A DNA stretch of 5,286 bases, taken from Planctomycetaceae bacterium. Lineage in GTDB: Bacteria > Planctomycetota > Planctomycetia > Pirellulales > JAEUIK01. The stretch is taken from NCBI GenBank assembly GCA_016793185.1, contig JAEUIK010000478.1:1-5286 (forward strand), given 5' to 3'. The position numbers were made by a program, and so were the translations under genes. The stretch's first letter is position 1; each line of letters starts with the position of its first letter. Of the stretch, positions 1 through 5,286 are shown piece after piece. The notes below the pieces were generated by a model. It was given only the letters and a program-made list of their open reading frames with translations. It was not told the origin of the DNA and searched no databases.

Positions 1-2010
1 GTCGATCAGCTCGATGTGGGCGCGGTGCCCTTGATACTCTTCGACGTTCTGCAGGTGCCAGTGCAGCGGCCCGTCGGTTTCGATCTTGAGGTTCAGCCCT
101 CCGTGCAAGGGGCCGAAGATCACACGATGCGAATCAACGACCAGCCGGATCAGTCCGCGCCCCGCGGCGCGGTAGGCGATCTGTTTGTGGGCGATGGTGA
201 AGGTCGCGGAGCGGAGCACGCCGCGGAGTATGCCCGACTCGCGGCCACTGTGCGCCAAACCCGGTTCGAGTACCTGCCGCACCGGCGCCGCGTTCGCGGC
301 GGCGGCGGCATGAATCAACTCGCCCCCGTGCGACGGACCGGCCGTAAAGGCGTCGCCGGTCGCTTGCCACAGGCCGTAGCTCGGCGACGAAAAGGTCTCG
401 AACGTCTCGCCGCCAGCGCTGCCGGCCGACGCCAGGCGCGCCGCCAGGGCGTGACACGCTGCCGAAAACTGATCGGGCGGAGTCAAGCTCGCGTCACCGG
501 CGAGCACGGCCCACGGATGCCAGGGATCGGCCGGATTCTGCGCGGCAGTTGGCAGATACGTCGTCCAAGCGGTAAGCGTCTGCGGGTCGAGTTGTCGCGC
601 GGCCGCCGCGCGCGCGACGCGCTCCTCAACCGTACCCTGCGGGTCGGCCGCGGCGTCTCGCGCAGCGAGCAACAGATCCGGGAGCTGCTCCAGTGCGGCG
701 CGGAGACTCGACTGCACGACTTGCGCAGACGCCTGGCGGTGCGTCGCCGCCAGCTCGCGCAACTGGGCCAGCGGCGCGGCGTTCAGCTGTGGCGCGTCGA
801 GGAACGCCTGCTGGTAGCGCGAACTGCGCAGAAAACCCACCAGGGCGTAATAGTCCTTGGTGCTGATCGCGTCGAACTTGTGATCGTGGCAGCGGGCGCA
901 CGTCACCGTCAGACCCAGGAACGCCTTGCACAGCACATCGAGCTGATTGTCGAGCCGATCCGCCTCGTCGCCGCGGATATCGACGGGCGAGTGCGTCGCT
1001 TCGCCAAAGTGAAAGAAGCCCGTGCCGATGATCGATTCGTTAAAACCTTCGCTCGGATGCCGGCGCGGGCTGTCGAGCAAATCGCCGGCCACATGCTCGA
1101 TCAAGAACTGATCGTAAGGCACGTCGGCATTCAAGGCGCGGGTCACGTAATCGCGGTATTGCCAAGCATTCTCGAGATCGTAGTCGAACTCGTGGCCGTG
1201 ACTTTCGGCGTAGCGCACCAGGTCGAGCCAGTGTCGGCCCCACCGTTCGCCATAGTGGGGCGAGGCAAGCAGCCGCTCGACGACGCGCTCGTAGGCGTCG
1301 GGCGACGAATCCGTAACGAAGGCCTCGATCTCGGCCGGCGTGGGGGGGAGTCCGATGAGATCGTAGCTCAGCCGGCGCAACAGTACGGCGCGCTCCGCTT
1401 CCGGGGCCGGCGTCAAGCCCGCTGCTTCGAGCCGGGCCAGTACGAAACGATCCAGCGCGTCGCGCGGCCAATGGGCGTCGCGCACCTCGGGCACGGCGAC
1501 ATCCGCGATCGGCTGCCAGGCCCAATGTTCGGCGGCCCGGGCTTTGAGATCGAAGACCGGTTTCACGGCGAGGGCGCCGGCGGGTGCCGCGCCGCTCTCG
1601 GGCCAGGGCGCGCCGGCGGCCACCCAGCGCGTGATTGCCGCGATCTGGCTCTCGTCGAGCTTCCCCTGCGGCGGCATCTGATACCCGTCGGGGCTATAGC
1701 GCACCGCCTGCACCAGCAGGCTCGCGTCGGGATCTCCCGGCACGAGGGCAGGTCCGGTATCGCCGCCGGCAAGCGCATCGGCGCGCGACAAGAGCCTCAG
1801 GCCCCCCTTGGGCTCGGCAGCGTCGCCGTGGCAGCGCTGGCAATGCTGGATCAGGAGCGGACGGACTTGCTTTTCGAAGTCCTCGACCGCCGCGGCCGTG
1901 GCTGGCGACGGCTCGGCTGCCGCGGCCGGCTCGACCGGCGCGCACGCCCACGCGAGTAAAGCGCAGGGCAGCATTCGGTGAAGCAGCGATCGCCGGCGGC
2001 AGGCAAGCAT
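1..2010 (-). CDS. Secreted planctomycete cytochrome c / DUF1549 protein (PSCyt1-PSCyt2), 3' end off the window
   Basis: The 670 residues seen start at an ATG at 2010 and stay open to base 1; an in-frame stop lies upstream at 2068-2070. A weak SD-like GAGAAG (2016-2021) sits 5 nt before the ATG. Residues 1-31 look like a Sec signal peptide: RRR, a hydrophobic stretch, then an AAA cleavage site. PSCyt1 spans about 43-130, with haem motif CQRCH (C57, C60, H61) and probable axial Met112 in QMPPQGKLD. DUF1549 (PSCyt2) spans about 162-390, with WPRDALDRFVLARLEAAGL, LIGLPPTP, YGERWGRHWLDLVRYAES, GEATHSPVDIRGDEADR and a second haem motif CARCHDHKFD (371-380). An alanine-rich variable linker follows. 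Residues from about 540 (ETF.TFSSPSYGLW, GVLRSATFTI, GPLHGGLN, YQGHRAHIELID) match the lectin-like domain that usually precedes DUF1553 (PSD1) in this family. DUF1553 is expected just off the left edge, so perhaps a third of the protein is missing. The family is predicted to be periplasmic and haem-binding. Its biochemical role is not established; links to polysaccharide breakdown are inference. Confidence 0.93.
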   Translation of the reverse strand, partial: MLACRRRSLLHRMLPCALLAWACAPVEPAAAAEPSPATAAAVEDFEKQVRPLLIQHCQRCHGDAAEPKGGLRLLSRADALAGGDTGPALVPGDPDASLLVQAVRYSPDGYQMPPQGKLDESQIAAITRWVAAGAPWPESGAAPAGALAVKPVFDLKARAAEHWAWQPIADVAVPEVRDAHWPRDALDRFVLARLEAAGLTPAPEAERAVLLRRLSYDLIGLPPTPAEIEAFVTDSSPDAYERVVERLLASPHYGERWGRHWLDLVRYAESHGHEFDYDLENAWQYRDYVTRALNADVPYDQFLIEHVAGDLLDSPRRHPSEGFNESIIGTGFFHFGEATHSPVDIRGDEADRLDNQLDVLCKAFLGLTVTCARCHDHKFDAISTKDYYALVGFLRSSRYQQAFLDAPQLNAAPLAQLRELAATHRQASAQVVQSSLRAALEQLPDLLLAARDAAADPQGTVEERVARAAAARQLDPQTLTAWTTYLPTAAQNPADPWHPWAVLAGDASLTPPDQFSAACHALAARLASAGSAGGETFETFSSPSYGLWQATGDAFTAGPSHGGELIHAAAAANAAPVRQVLEPGLAHSGRESGILRGVLRSATFTIAHKQIAYRAAGRGLIRLVVDSHRVIFGPLHGGLNLKIETDGPLHWHLQNVEEYQGHRAHIELID

Positions 2011-2066
2011 GCAGACTTCTCGCACACGACGCGGGGTGTATTCCCGGCGGGAGGGCTTGGCTGTCG

Positions 2067-2072
2067 ATTATA
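2067..2072 (-). promoter_or_regulatory. Candidate -10 box for the cytochrome/DUF1549 gene
   Basis: Read on the minus strand, these bases are a perfect TATAAT in very GC-rich DNA, 56 nt upstream of the ATG at 2010, giving a plausible leader of about 50 nt. No good TTGACA-like -35 box is visible at 16-19 bp spacing; the bases there are G/C-rich. Planctomycete promoters are poorly defined, and the hexamer also includes the in-frame upstream stop TAA, so chance occurrence is possible. Confidence 0.35.
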
Positions 2073-2123
2073 GCAGCCCGGGGGCGAGGGGGTGGCATCG
2101 CTTTCGGACGGGGACAAATGTGC

Positions 2124-2129
2124 TCTAAT
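2124..2129 (+). promoter_or_regulatory. Weak candidate -10 box (TCTAAT) for the ATPase gene
   Basis: TCTAAT matches the sigma-70 -10 consensus at five of six positions and lies 50 nt upstream of the GTG start at 2180. Only a poor -35 candidate (TTTCGG or TTCGGA around 2102-2108) precedes it at short spacing. It is listed because the ATPase needs a promoter in this divergent gap and nothing better is visible. Confidence 0.2.
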
Positions 2130-2164
2130 GGCCGTCCCGTCGTCGGTTGCACTTCGTGCCCGCT

Positions 2165-2170
2165 AGGGAA
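2165..2170 (+). promoter_or_regulatory. Shine-Dalgarno site that sets the ATPase start
   Basis: AGGGAA lies 9 nt before the GTG at 2180 and is the only purine-rich SD-like stretch near the 5' end of the frame. The frame itself is open further upstream to a TTG at 2147 and a GTG at 2156. Neither of these has an SD, and using them would add a polar, non-conserved N-terminus. This supports GTG 2180 as the start. Confidence 0.6.
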
Positions 2171-2179
2171 TCTCGTCAC

Positions 2180-4042
2180 GTGAGCTCGCTCTCCGACAAT
2201 CCCTGGCTGCAAAAGGCGCCGCTGATCGCCCTACTGGCCACGCTCGGCATCGCCGCGCATCTCGTGCTGCGGTTTTTGACGCCGGCCGGGCCTCCGGTGC
2301 AACAGGCCCCGCTGCTGGTCGTCCTGGCGCTTGGCGGGCTCCCCTTGCTGGCCGACCTGCTGCAAAAACTCTGGCGGCGCGAGTTCAGCTCGGACCTCTT
2401 GGCCGGCATGTCGATCGTCACGGCGATTCTCCTGGGCGAGTACCTGGCGGGCGCGCTGGTGGTGCTCATGCTCTCGGGGGGCGAGGCGCTCGAAGGTTTT
2501 GCGGTGCGCCGCGCCTCGTCGGTTTTGCACGCCCTGGCCAAGCGGTTGCCCAGCGTCGCCCATCGCCAGTTGGACGGCACCCTGCAGGACGTTCCACTCG
2601 AGGAGGTTCGCCCGGGCGACCTGCTGGTCGTGTTTCCGCACGAGACCTGCCCCGTCGACGGCCTCGTCCACGCGGGACACGGCGTGATGGACGAGTCGTA
2701 TCTGACCGGCGAGCCGTTCGAGATCTCGAAGGCGCCCGGGTCCGCGGTCCTTTCCGGAGCCATCAACGGCGCGGCGGCCCTGACCATTCGCGCCACGCGC
2801 TTTCCCAAAGACTCGCGCTACGCGCAGATCATGGGAGTCATGCAGGCGGCCGAGCAGAACCGCCCGCGGATCCGCCGCCTGGGGGACCAGCTCGGCGCCA
2901 TCTACACTCCGATCGCCCTGGCGCTGGCGCTCGCGGCCTGGGGCCTCAGCGGCGAAGCGATCCGCTTTCTGGCGGTGCTGGTCGTGGCCACACCTTGCCC
3001 ACTGTTGATCGCCATCCCCGTGTCGATCATCGGTTCGATTTCGCTGGCCGCGCGGCGCGGGATCGTCATCCGCGATCCCGCGGTGCTCGAGCAGATCGAC
3101 GCCTGCCGGACGATCATCTTCGACAAGACCGGCACGCTCACCTACGGCGTGCCGGAGCTCACCGAGATCCTGCCAGCCGCCGGGCACGAAGCCGACGAGC
3201 TCCTCCGCCTGGCTGCCACCGTCGAGCAATACTCGAAGCATCCGCTGTCGCAGGCGATTCTCGACCGGGCGCGGGAGCGCAAGCTCGCGCTCCCCGAGGC
3301 GGTCGAGGTGAGCGAGGCGCCCGGTAAGGGGTTGACGGGCACCGTCGACGGGCGGCGGATCGAGATCACCAGCCGCAAGCACTTGCTCGAAGAGCAGCGG
3401 GCCACCGCCGCCGAACTCCCCCCGTCGAGCGGCGGACTCGAATGCCTCGTCGTCGTCAACGACCGGTACGCCGGGTTGTTCCGCTTTCGCGACGTCCCCC
3501 GCGCGGAAGGCAAATCGTTCGTCCGGCATCTCGGCCCGCAGCATCACTACAAGAAGGTCATGATCGTCTCAGGAGATCGCGAATCGGAGGTTCGCTACCT
3601 GGCGGACCGCGTCGGCATCAGCGACGTCCATGCCGGGATCAGTCCCGAGGGGAAAGTGGAAATCGTCCGCGCCGAGACCGCCCTGGCGAAGACCGTTTTC
3701 GTCGGCGACGGCATCAACGACGCTCCGGCGCTGATGACCGCCACGGTGGGGCTCGCGTTCGGGCAGAATAGCGACGTGACAACCCAGGCCGCCGGCGCCG
3801 TGATCATGGACAGCTCGCTGGAGCGCGTCGACGAGTTGTTCCACCTCGGCGAACGGATGCGGCGGATCGCACTGCAGAGCGCCGTGGGAGGCATGGCGCT
3901 GAGCGTTCTGGCAATGCTCGTAGCCGCGGCCGGTTATCTCCCTCCCGTGGCCGGAGCCGTCACCCAGGAGGCAATCGATGTCCTTTCGATCCTGAACGCC
4001 CTGCGGGCGGCCGTTCCGCCGCGCCAGTCGCGGGACTACTAG
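2180..4042 (+). CDS. Heavy-metal-translocating P1B-type ATPase, TPC-motif type
   Basis: This 620-residue inner-membrane pump would use ATP to export a transition-metal ion. Four N-terminal membrane segments lie at about 13-33, 43-61, 73-88 and 89-107, followed by the actuator domain with LTGE (175-178). Segments 5 (238-256) and 6 (261-288) follow, the latter with the metal-site motif T271-P272-C273 within VVATPCPLLIAIP. The catalytic domain has phosphorylated Asp315 in DKTGTLT, the P1B nucleotide-site H354-P355 (SKHPLSQAI), GKGLTG, MIVSGD (461-466) and the hinge GDGINDAPAL (D510, D514). Segments 7-8 (about 567-609) carry GGMALS and QEAIDVLSILNALRA (Q596, E597, D600, N606). All core motifs are intact. 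No N-terminal HMA domain, His-rich tail or C-terminal hemerythrin domain is present. TPC has been assigned to the P1B-5 group (Ni/Fe exporter Nia), but the substrate here is unresolved; Zn, Cd, Co, Ni and Fe are all possible. No metal-responsive regulator gene is in the window. The gene ends in TAG, 77 nt before the TPR gene. Confidence 0.95.
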   Translation: MSSLSDNPWLQKAPLIALLATLGIAAHLVLRFLTPAGPPVQQAPLLVVLALGGLPLLADLLQKLWRREFSSDLLAGMSIVTAILLGEYLAGALVVLMLSGGEALEGFAVRRASSVLHALAKRLPSVAHRQLDGTLQDVPLEEVRPGDLLVVFPHETCPVDGLVHAGHGVMDESYLTGEPFEISKAPGSAVLSGAINGAAALTIRATRFPKDSRYAQIMGVMQAAEQNRPRIRRLGDQLGAIYTPIALALALAAWGLSGEAIRFLAVLVVATPCPLLIAIPVSIIGSISLAARRGIVIRDPAVLEQIDACRTIIFDKTGTLTYGVPELTEILPAAGHEADELLRLAATVEQYSKHPLSQAILDRARERKLALPEAVEVSEAPGKGLTGTVDGRRIEITSRKHLLEEQRATAAELPPSSGGLECLVVVNDRYAGLFRFRDVPRAEGKSFVRHLGPQHHYKKVMIVSGDRESEVRYLADRVGISDVHAGISPEGKVEIVRAETALAKTVFVGDGINDAPALMTATVGLAFGQNSDVTTQAAGAVIMDSSLERVDELFHLGERMRRIALQSAVGGMALSVLAMLVAAAGYLPPVAGAVTQEAIDVLSILNALRAAVPPRQSRDY

Positions 4043-4105
4043 GCGAAAGCTATCCTGGAACGGGGCCCGGCGCGATCTGACTTTGCGACCCGCGGGCTCG
4101 CCACC

Positions 4106-4110
4106 GGGAG
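4106..4110 (+). promoter_or_regulatory. Shine-Dalgarno site of the TPR gene
   Basis: GGGAG lies 9 nt before the ATG at 4120. That ATG opens directly into a signal peptide, so the ribosome site and the protein N-terminus agree on this start. Confidence 0.6.
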
Positions 4111-4119
4111 TGGTTCGAC

Positions 4120-5286
4120 ATGTTCGAGGTGAGTCGCAGTTTCGTGTGGGCCGGCGTTCTGTGGGCCGCGGCCACAGCCACGACCGCGTCGGGGCAAACA
4201 CCTCCGGCCGACTGGCTCGGGCAGAAGGTCTTCGTCAAGGAGACCGCCCGGCCGCGCGTGGGCAACCGGGTCTTCGAGTGGAACACGGTCTCGCTGCCGG
4301 CGACGGTGAGCAAGGTCGAGGGAAAGTTTCTCTGGCTCGGTTCGGCCTGGGTGACGCCCAACGAGGTCGTGCCGGTCGACGACGCGCCGGCCTATTACAC
4401 CGACGTGATGGCGCGGCGCCCGGCCGAGGCCTGGCCTTATCTGCTCCGCGCGGTGGCCTGGCACCTCAAGCGCGACTACGCCAACGCGATCAAGGACTTT
4501 AGCGAAGCGATTCGGCGCGAGCCGGGCGTTCCGATGGCACATCGCGCCCGTGCCCAGACCTACCACGCGCAAGGCGACTACCAGCGGGCGCTCGACGACC
4601 TGAACGAAGCGATCCGCCTCGATCCGCGAATGGCGATCGCCTACAACGATCGCGGAGCCACCTACAACGAGCTCGACGAGTACCAGAAGGCGTATGAGCA
4701 GTTGAGCGAAGCCATTCGGCTCGATCCCAAGCTGGCGCTCGCCTACTACAACCGTGGCTCGAACTGGCACGACCAGCGGCAGTACGACAAAGCGCTGGCC
4801 GATTTCAACCGGGCGATCGAGCTCGACCCCAAGATGGCCCTGGCCTCCGACGGACGTGGTTACACCTACAGCCGGATGGGGCACTACGGCAAGGCCGCGA
4901 AGGATTTTGAAACGTCGATCAAGCTCGCGCCGCACGAGCCTTGGGGGTATTTGAACTTCGCCCGGATGTGGGCCACGGCCGACTCCGAAGGCCCGCTCGA
5001 CGGCCCGCGCGCCGTCGAAGCAGCGACCAAAGCGTGCGAGCTCTCGAACTGGGCCGACTGGATCTGCGTCGCCGCGCTGGCCGCCGCCTATGCCGAGGCG
5101 GGCGATTTCGCGAAGGCCGTCGAGTGGCAAGAGCGGGCGATCAAGCTCGATGTCCGTCCTGAGCATAAGGACAAAGTCAACGCGGCCGAGCGGCTCGAGA
5201 TCTATCGGGCCGGCAAGCCTTACCGCGAGAAGGCGATGCCGCCGCTGCTGCCAGACGACGAGGAGCCCGTGGCCCAGCCTGCCGCT
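4120..5286 (+). CDS. Exported SH3-like / tetratricopeptide-repeat protein, planctomycete type, 3' end off the window
   Basis: The frame gives 389 residues with no stop before the right edge. Residues 1-25 look like a Sec signal peptide: VSRSF, a short hydrophobic stretch, then a predicted cut at ASG-Q. Residues about 32-88 form a small, tryptophan-rich, beta-type region (W32, G34, W54, W72, W77) resembling an SH3-like domain. Five regular 34-residue TPRs follow (104-137, 138-171, 172-205, 206-239, 240-273), three of them ending in EAIRLDP- or RAIELDP-like helices. A degenerate repeat comes next, with LDGPRAVEAATKACEL, then a last TPR with LAAAYAEAGDFAKAVEWQERAI. The segment RLEIYRAGKPYRE (358-370) and an acidic, proline-rich tail suggest the stop is close to the edge. 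TPRs bind proteins, so a periplasmic or surface scaffold is likely; the partner is unknown. It may be cotranscribed with the ATPase, but a functional link is not shown. Confidence 0.92.
   Translation, partial: MFEVSRSFVWAGVLWAAATATTASGQTPPADWLGQKVFVKETARPRVGNRVFEWNTVSLPATVSKVEGKFLWLGSAWVTPNEVVPVDDAPAYYTDVMARRPAEAWPYLLRAVAWHLKRDYANAIKDFSEAIRREPGVPMAHRARAQTYHAQGDYQRALDDLNEAIRLDPRMAIAYNDRGATYNELDEYQKAYEQLSEAIRLDPKLALAYYNRGSNWHDQRQYDKALADFNRAIELDPKMALASDGRGYTYSRMGHYGKAAKDFETSIKLAPHEPWGYLNFARMWATADSEGPLDGPRAVEAATKACELSNWADWICVAALAAAYAEAGDFAKAVEWQERAIKLDVRPEHKDKVNAAERLEIYRAGKPYREKAMPPLLPDDEEPVAQPAA
4429..4938 (+). repeat. Five tandem TPR-coding units, 102-bp period
   Basis: This stretch encodes five consecutive 34-residue TPRs with the usual pattern: W/Y near position 4, G or A at 8, Y or W near 11, A at 20, and P at 32. 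The repeats agree much better in protein than in DNA; the three EAIRLDP-like ends use different codons. They are therefore old, diverged units rather than a recent expansion. Confidence 0.85.

Noticed and set aside
1939..1947. Lipobox for the cytochrome protein (LAWAC, Cys23)
   Set aside because: Trp at position -2 is a poor fit to the lipobox consensus, and a normal signal-peptidase-I site (AAA) follows a few residues later.
16..1959. A 647-codon plus-strand open frame
   Set aside because: It is the codon-register reverse complement of the PSCyt1/PSCyt2 gene. Its product is Arg/Gly/Ala-rich with no recognisable domain, while the minus strand shows two haem motifs and clear family blocks.
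2149..2159. GCAC-TTC-GTGC hairpin just upstream of the ATPase SD
   Set aside because: The stem is only 4 bp and does not extend, so it is too short to call a riboswitch, attenuator or operator.
2147..2179. Upstream TTG (2147) or GTG (2156) starts for the ATPase
   Set aside because: Neither has an SD, and the added residues are polar and uninformative; GTG 2180 has AGGGAA at good spacing.
2231..3547. A 438-codon minus-strand open frame
   Set aside because: It mirrors the ATPase codon by codon; the plus strand carries every P-type ATPase motif, and the minus product is low-complexity and charged.
4065..4097. GC-rich inverted repeat (4065-4072 against 4091-4097) after the ATPase
   Set aside because: The stem has a bulge and an 18-nt loop, and no T-run follows, so it does not qualify as an intrinsic terminator.
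4039..5166. A 375-codon minus-strand open frame with repeat-like text
   Set aside because: Its apparent repeats (such as RLVVLVELVV-like blocks) are the mirror image of the TPR units on the plus strand, in the same codon register.

Overview
The window is GC-rich and looks like planctomycete (phylum Planctomycetota) chromosome. Two of its three genes support this. The first encodes a secreted cytochrome-c/DUF1549 protein of the PSCyt1-PSCyt2 type, a family greatly expanded in planctomycetes. The third encodes an exported TPR protein whose C-terminal part carries the 'DG..AVE.A.KACEL', 'LAAAYAE.GDF.KAV.WQ' and 'RLE.YRAGKPYRE' motifs that I know from planctomycete TPR proteins. I cannot name a genus from this sequence.

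Layout. (1) 1-2010, minus strand: a PSCyt1/PSCyt2 protein with a signal peptide, two CxxCH haem motifs and a lectin-like domain. Its C-terminal part, expected to carry DUF1553 (PSD1), lies off the left edge. (2) 2011-2179: a 169-bp divergent intergenic region. It holds a perfect TATAAT on the minus strand, G-rich runs and a Shine-Dalgarno (SD) site for the rightward gene. (3) 2180-4042, plus strand: a complete P1B-type heavy-metal ATPase of 620 residues. It has a TPC metal-site motif instead of the usual CPC, no N-terminal metal-binding domain and a GTG start. (4) 4043-4119: a 77-bp gap with no convincing terminator. (5) 4120-5286, plus strand: a secreted SH3-like plus TPR protein, cut by the right edge.

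How they fit together. The ATPase and TPR genes are co-directional and close enough to share a transcript, but nothing in the sequence ties their functions together. The cytochrome gene is divergent and is probably a separate unit whose usual DUF1501 partner would lie off the left edge. Each gene sits opposite a long open frame on the other strand in exact codon register. These are shadows caused by scarcity of TTA, CTA and TCA codons in the real genes, not overlapping genes. I found no RNA gene, mobile element, CRISPR array or clear new system. The most interesting points are the TPC-type ATPase without regulatory domains and the planctomycete-specific secreted SH3-TPR protein beside it.
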